NCBI GenBank assembly: GCA_944375955.1
Contig: CALWBE010000041.1
Location: forward strand, 1-59,911
Length of the DNA stretch: 59,911 bases
Reading direction: 5' to 3'
From: an uncultured Clostridia bacterium
GTDB lineage: Bacteria > Bacillota > Clostridia > Oscillospirales > CAG-382
Shown here: positions 19,115 through 30,497 of the stretch, piece after piece
Numbering within the stretch: position 1 is the stretch's first letter
Layout of the letters: the number at the start of each line of letters is the position of its first letter
Notes under the pieces: generated by a model
The model's database searches: none
What the model saw: the letters and a program-made list of their open reading frames with translations, nothing else
What the model was told of the DNA's origin: nothing
Position numbers and translations under genes: made by a program

Positions 19115-20158
19115 ATGGAACCATTATCAAAATCTGACAGCTATGCAGCTGCCGGTGTAGACATAACGGCCGGATACCGTGCGGTAGAACTCATGAAACA
19201 GCATATTGCGAAAACGATAACTAAAAGCTGTATTTCAGGCATAGGAGGTTTCGGCGGGCTTTTTGAACTGGACCTTCATGGAATTGAAAAACCGGTTCTA
19301 GTTAGCGGCACTGACGGTGTCGGAACAAAACTAAAGCTTGCTTTTATTTTAGATAAGCATGATACTGTAGGTATCGACTGCGTTGCAATGTGTGTTAACG
19401 ACATAATATGCAGCGGTGCGCGCCCTCTATTTTTTCTAGATTACATTGCCTGCGGAAAAAATATTCCTGAGCGAATTGCAGACATAGTCTCAGGTGTAGC
19501 AGATGGCTGTGTAATGTCAGGTGCTGCCCTAATAGGCGGTGAAACTGCCGAAATGCCCGGATTCTATCCTGAAAACGAATATGATCTTGCCGGATTCTCT
19601 GTTGGTGTAGTGGATAAGGAAAAAATTCTTGACAACTCCAAAATCACAGCGGGAGACATAATTATAGCCCTGCCTTCCAGCGGAGTTCATTCTAACGGTT
19701 TTTCTCTTGTCAGAAAAATTTTTGATGTAGAAAAATCGGATATCACCTCCCCTGTTGCGGAGCTCGGAGGGAAATCAATCGGTGAAACACTTCTGACACC
19801 TACTAAAATTTACGTAAAGCCAATGCTGAATCTTTTTGATGCCATTACTGTAAAGGGAGTTTCTCATATAACAGGCGGCGGATTCTTTGAAAATATACCA
19901 AGAAGCCTTCCTAAAGGTTTTGGCGCTTCTATACGAAAAAACAGTATAAAAATTCTTCCCATCTTTGATATTATCGCAAGACGAGGAAATATTCCGGAAC
20001 GCGATATGTTCAACACATACAACATGGGCGTTGGCATGAGCATAACGGTAAGCAAAAATGATGCTGACAAAGCTTTAGATGTGCTGCATAGCAGCGGAGA
20101 AGAAGCATATATCGTAGGTGAAGTAATTAAATCCGAAACTGCGTGCATTATTAAATAA
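19115..20158 (+). CDS. purM: AIR synthetase
   Basis: A 347-residue phosphoribosylformylglycinamidine cyclo-ligase. Typical blocks: SYAAAGVDITAGYRAVE, GIGGFGGLFEL, GTDGVGTKLKLAF, CVAMCVNDI, LIGGETAEMPGFY, LPSSGVHSNGFSLVR and HITGGGFFENIPR. It closes the imidazole ring from FGAM with ATP. GAAAGGAG precedes the ATG. It is 61 bp after purF and 20 bp before purN, inside the operon. Confidence 0.96.
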   Translation: MEPLSKSDSYAAAGVDITAGYRAVELMKQHIAKTITKSCISGIGGFGGLFELDLHGIEKPVLVSGTDGVGTKLKLAFILDKHDTVGIDCVAMCVNDIICSGARPLFFLDYIACGKNIPERIADIVSGVADGCVMSGAALIGGETAEMPGFYPENEYDLAGFSVGVVDKEKILDNSKITAGDIIIALPSSGVHSNGFSLVRKIFDVEKSDITSPVAELGGKSIGETLLTPTKIYVKPMLNLFDAITVKGVSHITGGGFFENIPRSLPKGFGASIRKNSIKILPIFDIIARRGNIPERDMFNTYNMGVGMSITVSKNDADKALDVLHSSGEEAYIVGEVIKSETACIIK

Positions 20159-20177
20159 CCGGAGGTATTTTTTAATC

Positions 20178-20795
20178 TTGAATACTGTTAAAATAGCTGT
20201 TCTCGTTTCAGGAGGAGGCACAAATCTTCAAGCTCTTATAGATGCTGAAAAAAGCGGCATTATAAAAAGTGGAAAAATCTCTCTTGTTTTATCATCTAAC
20301 CCAAATGCTTATGCTTTAAAACGCGCCGAAAACTCAGGTATAAAAACGGCTGTCGTTTCAAAGAAAGAATGCCGTTCAAATGAAGATTTTGAAGAAAAAA
20401 TAACATCATATCTTGACTCGGAAAAAATTGATCTCATAGTTCTTGCAGGCTTTATGTGTATTTTAAGCGCTGAATTTACAAACAAATACAAAAATCGTAT
20501 TATAAACGTGCATCCGTCGCTCATACCTTCTTTCTGTGGAGCGGGCTATTACGGGCTTCATGTACATGAAGCGGCGCTTAAATATGGTGTAAAGGTTACA
20601 GGTGCTACGGTCCATTTCGTAAATGAAATACCGGACGGCGGAAAAATAATTATGCAGAAAGCCGTTGACGTGCTTGATAACGACACACCGGAAATCTTGC
20701 AGAAAAGGGTTATGGAACAAGCAGAATGGGTTATTTTACCGCAGGCATGTGAAAAAATATGTTTGAAAATATTAAATAATAAACTGGAGGCATAA
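20178..20795 (+). CDS. purN: GAR transformylase
   Basis: A 205-residue phosphoribosylglycinamide formyltransferase using 10-formyl-THF. Features: the phosphate-binding GGGTNLQ near residue 12, LAGFMCILSAEF, the catalytic INVHPSLIPSF with Asn and His, and a GYYGLHVHEAAL loop. It starts with TTG at 20178, with GGAGGT 11 bases upstream; no better ATG exists nearby. Neighbours are purM and a cyclohydrolase gene only 2 bp downstream. Confidence 0.94.
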   Translation: MNTVKIAVLVSGGGTNLQALIDAEKSGIIKSGKISLVLSSNPNAYALKRAENSGIKTAVVSKKECRSNEDFEEKITSYLDSEKIDLIVLAGFMCILSAEFTNKYKNRIINVHPSLIPSFCGAGYYGLHVHEAALKYGVKVTGATVHFVNEIPDGGKIIMQKAVDVLDNDTPEILQKRVMEQAEWVILPQACEKICLKILNNKLEA

Positions 20796-20797
20796 TA

Positions 20798-21514
20798 ATG
20801 GCTTTATATGATTTGAAAAAACTTCTTAATGAAAATTCTTACCCAGGCCGAGGAATCATTATTGGATTATCGCATGACGGTAAAAAGGCAATGATAGCAT
20901 ATTTTATTATGGGACGCAGTGAAAACAGCCGAAACCGTATTTTTGAACGTTTTCACGGCGGCATGAGAACAAAAGCGTTTGACGAATCAAAAGTTACTGA
21001 CCCCAGTCTTATTATATATAACCCTTACCTATCATGGCACAGTGTGGATATTATTACAAACGGCGATCAAACAAATACAATATGCGAGTTTCTCAATAAT
21101 GACAAAACATTTGAGGATGCTTTAATGACACGTGAATTTGAGCCTGACTCCCCTAACTACACTCCTCGTATTTCAGGAATAGCATATTATTGTTTTCCGA
21201 GAAATATATTCGCGTATAAACTTTCAATTTTGAAAAGTGCAAATGGAGATCCCAACTCATGCTGCAGATATTTTTACAATTATGTACCCAAGGCCGGTAT
21301 CGGTCACTTCATTCATACATATAAATGCGACGGAAATCCTATTCCGTCATTCTATGGGGAACCCGAAGAAATATCAATACCTGATACTGCAAAGGAATTT
21401 GCAGATAACATATGGAATAATCTTAATTTTGATAATAAAGTTTCGCTGTTTGTTCGTGCAGTTCCATTAGACGGAACAGATCCGGAAGAAATTATAGTCA
21501 ATAAGAACAATTGA
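20798..21514 (+). CDS. purO: IMP cyclohydrolase, PurO-like
   Basis: A 238-residue protein matching the PurO-type IMP cyclohydrolase family: GRGIIIGLSHDGKKAMIAYF and MGRSENSRNRIF near the N-terminus, YNPYLSWHS, ICEFL, and a C-terminal half with YKCDGNPIPSFYGEP. This family, first known from archaea, performs the last step (FAICAR to IMP), normally done by the N-terminal domain of bifunctional bacterial PurH. The gene directly behind encodes a PurH that lacks that domain, which supports the call. The frame starts 2 bp after purN and there is a GGAGG site. Confidence 0.87.
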   Translation: MALYDLKKLLNENSYPGRGIIIGLSHDGKKAMIAYFIMGRSENSRNRIFERFHGGMRTKAFDESKVTDPSLIIYNPYLSWHSVDIITNGDQTNTICEFLNNDKTFEDALMTREFEPDSPNYTPRISGIAYYCFPRNIFAYKLSILKSANGDPNSCCRYFYNYVPKAGIGHFIHTYKCDGNPIPSFYGEPEEISIPDTAKEFADNIWNNLNFDNKVSLFVRAVPLDGTDPEEIIVNKNN

Positions 21515-21529
21515 TTGAGAGGAAAAATT

Positions 21530-22714
21530 ATGAAAGAATTTGAATTAAAATACGGCTGCAATCCAAACCAAAAACCAGCTAAGATTTTTATGAAAGACGG
21601 CAGCGATCTTCCTATTGAAATATTGTGCGGAAAACCGGGATATATAAATTTTCTCGATGCATTTAATTCATGGCAATTAGTCAGCGAAATTAAAGAGGCT
21701 TTAGGAACACCTGCGGCTGCTTCATTCAAACACGTCAGCCCAACTTCGGCAGCGATAGGCAAGAAGCTTCCTGAAAAATTGAAAAAAGCATGCTTTGTAG
21801 ACGATATAAAAGAGCTTGACTCTTCTCCTATTGCCTGTGCATATGCAAGAGCGCGCGGAACAGACAGGATGTGCTCTTTTGGAGACTGGGTAGCTTTATC
21901 TGACGAGTGTGACGCCATCACTGCTACATTGCTTAAACGTGAAGTTTCCGATGGTATTATAGCACCTTCATATACTCCAGAAGCTTTGGAAATTCTTAAG
22001 ACAAAGAAAAAGGGCGCATATAATATTGTAAAAATTGACCCGTCATATATTCCTGAAGAAATCGAGCATAAACAAGTTTTTGGCATTACATTTGAACAGG
22101 GAAGAAACAATTTTAAAATAAACAAACAGCTTTTATCAAATGTAGTTACGGAAAACAAAAATTTACCTGAAGAAGCAATACAGGATCTTATTATATCTCT
22201 AATAACTCTTAAATATACTCAATCTAATTCCGTATGCTTTGCATATGACGGACAAGCTATCGGAGTAGGAGCTGGTCAACAGTCAAGAATACACTGTACA
22301 AGACTTGCAGGTTCAAAAGCGGATACATGGCAGCTGCGTCAACATGACAAAGTGCTTTCACTTCCTTTTCTGCCTACACTTGGACGTGCAGACAGAGATA
22401 ATGTGATAGACGGATATATAAACAAAAATGAAGAAGATGTGTGCGCAGACGGAATTTGGCAAAAATATTTTACCCAAAAACCTGAAAAGCTTACTAACGA
22501 AGAAGCTGAAGAATATCTTTCGAAAATTTCAGGAGTTTCTTTGGGTTCAGACGCGTTTTTCCCATTCGGTGACAATATTGAACGTGCAAAAAAGAGCGGA
22601 GTTTCATATATTGCAGAGCCCGGAGGTTCTATAAGAGACGACCTTGTTATAGAGACATGCAATAAATACGGTATTGCTATGGCATTCACCGGTATGCGGC
22701 TTTTCCATCACTGA
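21530..22714 (+). CDS. purH: AICAR transformylase, monofunctional (PurH without cyclohydrolase domain)
   Basis: A 394-residue protein aligning only with the AICAR formyltransferase part of PurH: LKYGCNPNQKPA, GKPGYINFLDAFNSWQLV, AAASFKHVSPTSAA, SFGDWVALSD, the family region YTQSNSVCFAYDGQAIGVGAGQQ (split here by my reading), SDAFFPFGDNIERA and SYIAEPGGSIRDD. The usual ~190-residue MGS-like IMP cyclohydrolase domain is absent; the preceding purO-like gene provides that step. The start is the ATG at 21530 after GAGAGG; an in-frame TTG at 21515 overlapping the Shine-Dalgarno is rejected. It consumes 10-formyl-THF, the cofactor signalled by the ZTP riboswitch. Confidence 0.93.
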   Translation: MKEFELKYGCNPNQKPAKIFMKDGSDLPIEILCGKPGYINFLDAFNSWQLVSEIKEALGTPAAASFKHVSPTSAAIGKKLPEKLKKACFVDDIKELDSSPIACAYARARGTDRMCSFGDWVALSDECDAITATLLKREVSDGIIAPSYTPEALEILKTKKKGAYNIVKIDPSYIPEEIEHKQVFGITFEQGRNNFKINKQLLSNVVTENKNLPEEAIQDLIISLITLKYTQSNSVCFAYDGQAIGVGAGQQSRIHCTRLAGSKADTWQLRQHDKVLSLPFLPTLGRADRDNVIDGYINKNEEDVCADGIWQKYFTQKPEKLTNEEAEEYLSKISGVSLGSDAFFPFGDNIERAKKSGVSYIAEPGGSIRDDLVIETCNKYGIAMAFTGMRLFHH

Positions 22715-22746
22715 TTACTTTATTAAAATGAGGGATCATATTCAAA

Positions 22747-24036
22747 ATGAAAATTATGGTAGTCGGCAGTGGCGGCCGTGAACACGCCATAATAAAAGCA
22801 CTTAAGAAAAACAGCGCTATTACTGAGATATATGCTCTTCCTGGCAACGGGGGAATAGCAAAGGACGCTGTCTGCGTAAATATCGGTGCAAAGGATATAC
22901 AAGGAATAACAAAATTTGCAGTGGAAAACAAAATCGATTTTGCAGTTGTGGCTCCTGATGATCCGCTTGTACTCGGAGCTGTTGATAGTTTGAAAAACGT
23001 CGGTATCCCCTGCTTCGGACCTGAAAAGAAAGCAGCCATAATTGAAGGCAGTAAAGTTTTCTCCAAAAACCTTATGAAAAAATACGGTATTCCTACTGCA
23101 GCTTACGAGGTATTTGATAATATAGGTGACGCGCTTTCTTATCTTGAGACTGCACCTATACCTACTGTAATAAAGGCCGATGGACTTGCTCTCGGCAAAG
23201 GTGTAATTATTGCAGAAACACGCGAAAAAGCAAAAGAGGCTGTAAAAACCATAATGCAGGATAAAATTTTCGGTGACAGCGGCAACAGTGTGGTAATAGA
23301 AGAATTCCTTGAAGGACCGGAGGTATCCGTGCTGTCGTTTACTGACGGGAAAACAATTGTGCCTATGATTTCTTCTATGGATCACAAGCGCGCAGGTGAT
23401 AATGATACAGGATTGAATACCGGAGGTATGGGAACAATTGCTCCAAATCCGTACTACACACCGGATATTGCAAATGAATGTATGGAAAAAATCTTTCTTC
23501 CTACTATTGATGCAATGAACAAAGAAGGCAGATCATTTTCCGGATGTCTTTATTTTGGCTTAATGCTTACGAAGAGCGGTCCTAAGGTAATTGAATATAA
23601 CTGCAGATTCGGAGATCCTGAAACTCAAGTAGTTTTACCGCTTCTTGAAAGTGATCTTTATACAATTATGAAAGCCGTATCAGACGGAAAGCTTGCAGAG
23701 ACAAGCGTTAAATTTTCCCAAGGAGCATGCTGCTGCGTTGTTGTTGCATCTTCAGGTTATCCAGAAAAATATGAAACCGGATTTGAAATATCAGTTCCGG
23801 AAAAACTCGCAGATTTCGAAGAAATATATATTGCCGGCGCAAAACAGTCCGAAGGAAAACTCCTGACAGCGGGAGGCAGAGTATTAGGAGCAGTTGCAAA
23901 AGCGCAAGATCTAAAAACTGCTATTACACGTGCCTATGCTCTTGCTGAAAATATTAAGTTTTCAAACTCATATTACCGTAAGGATATAGGACAGCGCGCA
24001 CTTAAAATATATGACTGTAAAAAGGAGAAAAATTAA
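22747..24036 (+). CDS. purD: GAR synthetase
   Basis: A 429-residue phosphoribosylamine-glycine ligase of the ATP-grasp superfamily. Features: MKIMVVGSGGREHAI at the start, ALPGNGG, PTVIKADGLALGKGV, VVIEEFLEGPEVSVL, SMDHKRAGDNDTGLNTGGMG and EYNCRFGDPETQ. It joins phosphoribosylamine, from the PurF step, to glycine. It lies 32 bp after purH and 2 bp before purL in one operon. Confidence 0.97.
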   Translation: MKIMVVGSGGREHAIIKALKKNSAITEIYALPGNGGIAKDAVCVNIGAKDIQGITKFAVENKIDFAVVAPDDPLVLGAVDSLKNVGIPCFGPEKKAAIIEGSKVFSKNLMKKYGIPTAAYEVFDNIGDALSYLETAPIPTVIKADGLALGKGVIIAETREKAKEAVKTIMQDKIFGDSGNSVVIEEFLEGPEVSVLSFTDGKTIVPMISSMDHKRAGDNDTGLNTGGMGTIAPNPYYTPDIANECMEKIFLPTIDAMNKEGRSFSGCLYFGLMLTKSGPKVIEYNCRFGDPETQVVLPLLESDLYTIMKAVSDGKLAETSVKFSQGACCCVVVASSGYPEKYETGFEISVPEKLADFEEIYIAGAKQSEGKLLTAGGRVLGAVAKAQDLKTAITRAYALAENIKFSNSYYRKDIGQRALKIYDCKKEKN

Positions 24037-24038
24037 CC

Positions 24039-27000
24039 GTGGTTTACAGAGTATATGTTGAAAAAAAACCTTCGCTTGCTAATGATGCAAAAGCTCTTTT
24101 TAACGATATAAGATTACTGTTAGGAATTAAAAACCTTATTTCACTGCGTATTTTAAACAGATATGATGTTGAAAATATAGATAAAAAGCTTTTTGAATAT
24201 TCAGTTAAAACTGTTTTTTCAGAGCCTCAGCTTGACACAACTTCATTCGAATTAAATTTATCAGAAGGTGAAAAAGTTTTTGCAGTAGAATATTTACCCG
24301 GTCAGTTTGATCAAAGAGCAGACTCTGCTGCTCAGTGTATTCAGATAATTTCATGCGGAGAACGTCCAACTGTAAAGAGCGCAAAAGTTTATATAATGAA
24401 AGGCAATCTTTCTGATGACGAAGTTCTAAAAATAAAAAAATATGTTATAAATCCTGTTGAAAGCCGCGAGGCATCACTTGATAAATTTAAAACTCTTAAA
24501 ACAAACTATTCGGTTCCGGAGACAGTCGAGGTACTCTCAGGATTCTGCAGTATGTCTGAACAAGATTTGTCAGAATTTCTCTCAGCGCGCGGACTAGCAA
24601 TGGATCTTGACGATTTGAAGTTTTGTCAGAAATATTTTATAAGTGAAAAAAGAGATCCTACCATAACTGAGATAAAAATGATAGATACATATTGGTCAGA
24701 TCACTGCCGTCATACAACTTTTCTTACAACAATAGATGGTGTTGAATTTAATGACGAACTTATAAAATCTGCTTATGAGCGTTATTTATCGGTAAGAAAA
24801 GAGCTTGATAGAAAAAAGCCTGTGAATCTCATGGATATAGCCACGATTGCTGTCAAGCATTTAAAAAAAGCAGGTCTTCTTAATAAACTTGACGAATCTG
24901 AAGAAATTAACGCGTGTACAGTAAAAATTAAAGTTGAAATTGAAGGAAAAGATGAAGACTGGCTTCTTTTATTTAAAAATGAAACCCACAATCATCCTAC
25001 AGAAATAGAACCGTTTGGAGGAGCTGCCACCTGTATAGGAGGCGCTATACGCGATCCGCTTTCCGGAAGGGCTTATGTTTATTCGGCAATGCGAGTTACA
25101 GGTGCTGCTGATCCTTTAAAACCCGTTTCAGAGACTATCCCAGGGAAACTTCCTCAGAGAAAAATTGTTACTACTGCAGCTGCAGGTTATTCTTCATACG
25201 GAAACCAAATCGGACTTGCGACCGGTCTTGTAGATGAGTTATATCACGAAGGATACGCTGCAAAGCGTCTTGAAATAGGTGCTGTTGTTGCGGCTGCTCC
25301 GGCAGCTAATGTGCGGCGTGAAAGGCCAACTCCGGGAGATGTTATAATACTTCTTGGAGGTAAGACAGGCCGGGATGGCTGTGGGGGTGCTACTGGATCG
25401 TCAAAATCTCACAGCATATCTTCTCTTGAAAGCTGTGGCGCTGAAGTGCAAAAAGGAAATGCACCGGAAGAACGTAAACTTCAAAGGCTTTTCCGCAATC
25501 CTGCAGCTTCTCTCCTAATAAAACGCTGCAACGACTTCGGCGCAGGTGGAGTTTCAGTGGCTATCGGCGAACTTGCTGACGGGCTTTATGTAAATCTCAA
25601 TGCAGTGCCTAAAAAATATGAGGGACTTGACGGTACAGAGCTTGCAATAAGCGAATCTCAAGAAAGAATGGCAGTTGTAGTTGCTAAAGAGGATGCGGAT
25701 AAATTTATATCACTAGCCGAAAATGAAAATCTTGAGGCTACTATAGTGGCTAACGTTACGGAGAATCCACGTCTTGTAATGAATTGGAACGGAAACAACA
25801 TTGTAGATATAAGCCGTGAATTTCTAAATTCTAACGGAGCTGAAAAACATATTTCCGTCACAGTTTCAAAACATTTAGATTATCAAAAAAAGGTAACTGG
25901 AACTTTTACGGAAAATTATATTTCCCTCGCTTCAGATCTTAATATCTGTTCAAAGCGCGGGCTTGCCGAGAGATTTGATTCTACTATAGGCGCAGGCACT
26001 ATTCTTGCTCCTTTCGGAGGAAAATATCAACTTACTCCTTCTCAAGTTATGGCAAATAAAATTTCAGTGGAGTGCAAGGATACATCGGATTGCTCAGTTA
26101 TGTCTTACGGATTTAATCCTTTTATTTCTGAGAAAAGTCCTTATCATGGTGCATATCTTGCCGTTGTTGAATCATTGTCTAAACTTATTGCAGCCGGTAT
26201 GGATTATAAAGATATTTATCTCACTTTCCAAGAGTATTTTGAAAAGCTCGGACATAACAGTAAACGCTGGGGAAAACCTTTGGCAGCACTTCTTGGAGCG
26301 TTTTCAGCTCAGCTTGATTTCGGAGTAGGTGCTATCGGAGGCAAAGATTCTATGAGCGGCAGCTTTGAAAATCTTGACGTTCCCCCTACCCTTGTTTCGT
26401 TTGCTGTTACGACAGGTAAAATCAGCAAAGTTATATCTAATGATTTTAAATCGGCAAACAACCCTGTTATAGTAATTTCTCCTAAATACACAAAAGAAAA
26501 TCTTCCAAATCCTGCTTCACAAATAAAAGTGTACGACACTGTATCAAAACTTATATCCTCAGGCAAAGCGGTTGCAGCTTATACGCCTTGCTACGGAGGT
26601 TATGCCGAAGCAATTATGAAAATGTGTTTCGGAAATAATTTAGGGTTTAGATTTGAAGCAAATATTTCCTTAGAAGATATATTTGGATATAATTATGGTT
26701 CTTTTATACTTGAACTTAATGATGCTTCACAAGTTGCATGTGGAAAGCTGCTTGGATACACCACAACCGAATCTGAAATATCTCACGGCGCTGAAAAATT
26801 ATCTGTATCTCAGCTTCTTGAAATCTATGAAAACAAGCTCGAGCCTATTTTCCCATGCAACATTTCATGCGCTAAAGAACCTGTTAAAAAGCTTGACTAT
26901 ACTAAATCATCAAACATTTATGCGGCTTTAAAAATTTCACAGCCGACAGTTTTGATTCCGGTTTTCCCAGGTACTAACTGTGAATATGACACTGCAAAGG

Positions 27001-27737
27001 CTCTATCTTTTGCCGGTGCTAAGCCTGAAATTTTCGTTATCCGCAATCTTACCGCAGATGATATTGCAAAATCAGTAGAAGAATTTGCCAAAAAAGCATT
27101 GAAATCGCAGATAATTTTTATTCCTGGAGGTTTTTCAGGGGGTGACGAACCTGATGGATCCGGAAAATTTATTACTGCGTTTTTCAGAAGCGCAGCTGTT
27201 AAATACGCTGTAGGAGATCTTATTGACTCACGCGGCGGTCTTATGTGCGGTATATGCAATGGTTTTCAGGCACTTATCAAGCTTGGGCTCGTTCCGTATG
27301 GAAAAATAATAGATACGGATGAAACATGCCCTACTCTTACATACAACATAATCGGACGTCACCAGTCACGGTTGGTAAGAACGCGCATATGTTCAAATAA
27401 ATCTCCATGGCTTTCAGAAACATCGATTGGTGATATTTATACTGTTCCTGTCTCTCACGGAGAAGGCAGATTTATTGCTGACACAAAATTGATAGAAAAA
27501 CTCGCTGCAAACGGACAAATAGCGACTCAATATGTAGATTACGATGGAGAACCTACAATGGACATCAGGTGCAATCCTAACGGATCAGACTTTGCAATCG
27601 AAGGTATCACATCGCCTGATGGAAGAATATTTGGGAAAATGGGACATTCCGAGCGTACCGGAACCGGACTTTATAAGAATGTTCCGGGTAATTATGATAT
27701 AGGCATGTTCCGTTCAGCTGTAAAATTTTTCAAATAA
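24039..27737 (+). CDS. purL: FGAM synthase, single-chain
   Basis: A 1,232-residue phosphoribosylformylglycinamidine synthase with all parts fused: an N-terminal PurS-like region, the FGAM synthetase repeats (SDHCRHTTF near residue 225, [24 protein letters not shown] near 310 as family blocks, [13 protein letters not shown]), and a C-terminal class I glutaminase with nucleophile Cys in [12 protein letters not shown] and His/Glu in VSHGEGRF. It starts with GTG, preceded by AAGGAGAAAA. It makes its own ammonia from glutamine, unlike the Cys-less PurF of the same operon. Confidence 0.96.
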   Translation: MVYRVYVEKKPSLANDAKALFNDIRLLLGIKNLISLRILNRYDVENIDKKLFEYSVKTVFSEPQLDTTSFELNLSEGEKVFAVEYLPGQFDQRADSAAQCIQIISCGERPTVKSAKVYIMKGNLSDDEVLKIKKYVINPVESREASLDKFKTLKTNYSVPETVEVLSGFCSMSEQDLSEFLSARGLAMDLDDLKFCQKYFISEKRDPTITEIKMIDTYWSDHCRHTTFLTTIDGVEFNDELIKSAYERYLSVRKELDRKKPVNLMDIATIAVKHLKKAGLLNKLDESEEINACTVKIKVEIEGKDEDWLLLFKNETHNHPTEIEPFGGAATCIGGAIRDPLSGRAYVYSAMRVTGAADPLKPVSETIPGKLPQRKIVTTAAAGYSSYGNQIGLATGLVDELYHEGYAAKRLEIGAVVAAAPAANVRRERPTPGDVIILLGGKTGRDGCGGATGSSKSHSISSLESCGAEVQKGNAPEERKLQRLFRNPAASLLIKRCNDFGAGGVSVAIGELADGLYVNLNAVPKKYEGLDGTELAISESQERMAVVVAKEDADKFISLAENENLEATIVANVTENPRLVMNWNGNNIVDISREFLNSNGAEKHISVTVSKHLDYQKKVTGTFTENYISLASDLNICSKRGLAERFDSTIGAGTILAPFGGKYQLTPSQVMANKISVECKDTSDCSVMSYGFNPFISEKSPYHGAYLAVVESLSKLIAAGMDYKDIYLTFQEYFEKLGHNSKRWGKPLAALLGAFSAQLDFGVGAIGGKDSMSGSFENLDVPPTLVSFAVTTGKISKVISNDFKSANNPVIVISPKYTKENLPNPASQIKVYDTVSKLISSGKAVAAYTPCYGGYAEAIMKMCFGNNLGFRFEANISLEDIFGYNYGSFILELNDASQVACGKLLGYTTTESEISHGAEKLSVSQLLEIYENKLEPIFPCNISCAKEPVKKLDYTKSSNIYAALKISQPTVLIPVFPGTNCEYDTAKALSFAGAKPEIFVIRNLTADDIAKSVEEFAKKALKSQIIFIPGGFSGGDEPDGSGKFITAFFRSAAVKYAVGDLIDSRGGLMCGICNGFQALIKLGLVPYGKIIDTDETCPTLTYNIIGRHQSRLVRTRICSNKSPWLSETSIGDIYTVPVSHGEGRFIADTKLIEKLAANGQIATQYVDYDGEPTMDIRCNPNGSDFAIEGITSPDGRIFGKMGHSERTGTGLYKNVPGNYDIGMFRSAVKFFK

Positions 27738-27747
27738 GGAGCAAATT

Positions 27748-29445
27748 ATGGCTTATTTAAGTGACATTGAGATAGCACAGGGCGTCAAAATGAAACCTAT
27801 ATCTGAAATTGCTGAAAAGGCAGGAATTCCAGAAAAATATATAGAGCAATATGGAAAATACAAGGCAAAAATAGATCTGTCATTGCTTAATGACCGATCC
27901 GGTAGTCCGGATGGAAAGCTTATTCTTGTTACTGCAATTACCCCTACCCCTGCAGGAGAAGGAAAAACAACGACGACTATAGGTCTTGCAGACGGACTTG
28001 CGCAAATAGGTAAAAAAGTAACAGTCGCTTTGCGTGAGCCTTCATTAGGTCCGGTTTTCGGTATAAAAGGCGGAGCTGCTGGTGGTGGATACGCTCAGGT
28101 TGTTCCTATGGAAGATATAAATCTTCATTTTACCGGAGATTTTCATGCAATAGGCGCGGCTAATAATCTTCTTGCTGCAATGCTTGACAATCATATTCAG
28201 CAAGGAAATTCCTTAGGGATTGATCCTAGAAAAATTACTTGGAAACGCTGCGTTGACATGAATGACCGTCAGCTTAGAAATATTGTTGACGGATTGGGAG
28301 GAAAACCAAACGGAACTCCGCGTGAGGACGGATTTGATATTACAGTAGCTTCTGAAATAATGGCTGTTTTGTGCCTTGCTTCTTCTATATCTGATTTAAA
28401 ACAACGACTGTCTAAAATAATCGTAGGCTACACATATGACGACGCTCCTGTTACATGTGGAGATCTTAAAGCACAAGGGGCTATGACTGCGCTTTTAAAA
28501 GACGCAATAAAACCGAATCTTGTTCAGACTCTTGAAGGTACTCCTGCATTTGTTCACGGCGGACCATTTGCTAATATAGCTCACGGCTGTAATTCCGTAA
28601 TTGCCACTAAAACTGCTCTTAAAATCGGAGATTATACCGTAACCGAAGCTGGGTTTGGCGCTGATCTCGGAGCTGAAAAATTTCTTGACATTAAATGTAG
28701 GATGGCTTCTCTCACTCCTTCGGCAGTGGTTGTAGTAGCGACTGTACGAGCACTAAAAATGCATGGAGGGCTGCCAAAGACAGAACTTTCAGCAGAGAAT
28801 CTTCAAGCTCTTGAAAAAGGTATTCCTAACTTGCTGAGACATGTAGCCAATATTACAAAAGTATACAAGCTTCCGTGTGTCGTTGCTGTAAACAGGTTCC
28901 CTACTGATACAGATACAGAAATTGATTTTATTATTAAGAAATGCAGAGCTCTCGGTGTAAATACCATCTTGTCAACCGTATGGGCAGACGGCGGAAAAGG
29001 AGCTACAAAACTTGCACAAGAAGTTGTTCGTCTCTGCGAAAGCAAAAGTTCAAGCGACAATGACTATCACACCTTTGAATACTCCTACAGTTTAGACGGA
29101 ACTGTTACTGAAAAGATAGAAACGATCGTAAAAAGAATTTATGGTGGCAGCGGTGTGACAATACTTCCGGCAGCTGCTAAACAAATAGAACGCCTTACTC
29201 AGCTTGGGTTTGGTTCCCTTCCAATATGTATGGCAAAAACTCAGTATTCTTTTTCCGATGATCCTTCTAAACTTGGCGTTCCTGAAGATTTTACCGTAAC
29301 CGTAAAAAATGTTAAAGTTTCCGCAGGTGCTGGATTTATTGTTGTACTTACAGGCGATATAATGACTATGCCCGGGCTTCCAAAATCACCCGCAGCAGAA
29401 CGTATTGATGTAGATGATAACGGAAAAATTTCCGGATTATTCTGA
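27748..29445 (+). CDS. fhs: Formate-tetrahydrofolate ligase
   Basis: A 565-residue 10-formyl-THF synthetase. It has the P-loop-like [13 protein letters not shown] at residues 65-77, [41 protein letters not shown], and [16 protein letters not shown]. It generates 10-formyl-THF from formate and ATP, feeding the two transformylases (purN, purH) encoded upstream. It is the last gene of the ZTP-riboswitch operon, 10 bp after purL with AAGGAG, and is followed by a strong terminator. Co-control of purine and formyl-folate supply is exactly what ZTP sensing predicts. Confidence 0.97.
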   Translation: MAYLSDIEIAQGVKMKPISEIAEKAGIPEKYIEQYGKYKAKIDLSLLNDRSGSPDGKLILVTAITPTPAGEGKTTTTIGLADGLAQIGKKVTVALREPSLGPVFGIKGGAAGGGYAQVVPMEDINLHFTGDFHAIGAANNLLAAMLDNHIQQGNSLGIDPRKITWKRCVDMNDRQLRNIVDGLGGKPNGTPREDGFDITVASEIMAVLCLASSISDLKQRLSKIIVGYTYDDAPVTCGDLKAQGAMTALLKDAIKPNLVQTLEGTPAFVHGGPFANIAHGCNSVIATKTALKIGDYTVTEAGFGADLGAEKFLDIKCRMASLTPSAVVVVATVRALKMHGGLPKTELSAENLQALEKGIPNLLRHVANITKVYKLPCVVAVNRFPTDTDTEIDFIIKKCRALGVNTILSTVWADGGKGATKLAQEVVRLCESKSSSDNDYHTFEYSYSLDGTVTEKIETIVKRIYGGSGVTILPAAAKQIERLTQLGFGSLPICMAKTQYSFSDDPSKLGVPEDFTVTVKNVKVSAGAGFIVVLTGDIMTMPGLPKSPAAERIDVDDNGKISGLF

Positions 29446-29463
29446 TTTTTTTTATAAAGAAGT

Positions 29464-29510
29464 AAGGCTGTAAACAAACCTTTTTAGGTTAGTTTACAGC
29501 CTTTTTTATT
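29464..29510 (+). terminator. Terminator of the purine-fhs operon
   Basis: AAGGCTGTAAAC pairs with GTTTACAGCCTT across a 16-base loop, followed by T6. Confidence 0.92.
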
Positions 29511-29561
29511 GTTTAAAAAGCGGATGCGGATGGGCCATTTACATTTATATACTTGAAAAAA

Positions 29562-30497
29562 TTATACGTTTACAGACCTATTTGATTTTCTTCTATTCTT
29601 TTTTGCTTTCATATTTTTAAGAGCAGTTTCGAAGTCAGGCATTCTTTGAACAGTCTTTACAGCTTTGTATTTTGACCCTGCACATTCACCGCTTTTTGCA
29701 ACAACAATATTTTCAAAATAAAAACCGTGCTCGCTGCATTCTCTAACTGCGCAAAATTGATTGTAATATTTTCTGCTGTAATCTCCACCTTGAATAACAA
29801 GGGGTCTTTTGCAAATCGGACAAATATTATCGCACGAACTTGAATATTCCAGCGCTTCCTTTGCACTTCCGAAATCGTAATAACGATATTTTCTTTTGCA
29901 ATTTTCATCAGAATTTTTTTGACTTTCACGACATAATGCAAGTCCGCTTTTCATATCCAATCTTCTGCATATTTCTGCTGTATAAAATGCATCGTTCAAC
30001 GCGTTATGAAGCTGTTTTTCCTGGGCAATACCCAAAGATTCACATGCGGTGGAAAGAGCTGACTGCTTATGTTCAGATTTGCACTGAGAATTATAAATAA
30101 TTTGAAGATTGTACCAGTTGTGCATTTCATAACCTTCAATTTTATTTATCTCTATATTTTCTTTCAATATACGTATATCATCAGCACCCCAAATTATAAA
30201 ATCGTATTCTTCACCGCACCATTTAATAAAATCTGGAAACACCTCCGTAAAAGGTGCTGCCTCTGAAAGCATATCTTTTGATATTCCGGTGAGTTCCTGA
30301 ACTTTAAAATGCATTTTTCGGTAAAATACAGGCTTTATAAGACTTGTATAAGTTGATTTAATAAGAAAATTTTCGTCAAGTTTTACGGCTCCAATCTGTA
30401 TTATTTCTCCGGCAAGAATTTTCCTTGTGTCACCGATAAAAACACCTTTGCTTGGATACCCTTGATTCCATTCCATATCAAGTATAATATAATTCAT
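29562..30497 (-). CDS. DEDDh 3'-5' exonuclease (DnaQ/KapD-like) with Cys-rich tail
   Basis: A 311-residue protein. The first ~180 residues form a DnaQ-type exonuclease: motif I ILDMEWN with D7 and E9, motif II WGADDIRIL, motif III LHNALNDAFYTA with the His and Asp of the DEDDh class. The C-terminal ~110 residues contain CPICKRP and a later Cys pair (FCAVREC), suggesting a small zinc-binding module. Similar proteins in Clostridia are annotated as KapD/ERI1-like exonucleases acting on RNA or DNA 3' ends. Its start overlaps the stop of the upstream fused glycosyltransferase gene by 4 bp, so the two are translationally linked. The basic tail (MKAKKNRRKSNRS) fits nucleic-acid binding. Confidence 0.82.
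   Translation of the reverse strand: MNYIILDMEWNQGYPSKGVFIGDTRKILAGEIIQIGAVKLDENFLIKSTYTSLIKPVFYRKMHFKVQELTGISKDMLSEAAPFTEVFPDFIKWCGEEYDFIIWGADDIRILKENIEINKIEGYEMHNWYNLQIIYNSQCKSEHKQSALSTACESLGIAQEKQLHNALNDAFYTAEICRRLDMKSGLALCRESQKNSDENCKRKYRYYDFGSAKEALEYSSSCDNICPICKRPLVIQGGDYSRKYYNQFCAVRECSEHGFYFENIVVAKSGECAGSKYKAVKTVQRMPDFETALKNMKAKKNRRKSNRSVNV

Noticed and set aside
22339..23385. Minus-strand ORFs of 116-220 residues in purH/purD
   Set aside because: Antisense to two fully conserved purine enzymes; composition is Ser, Phe, Cys-rich as in typical antisense shadows.
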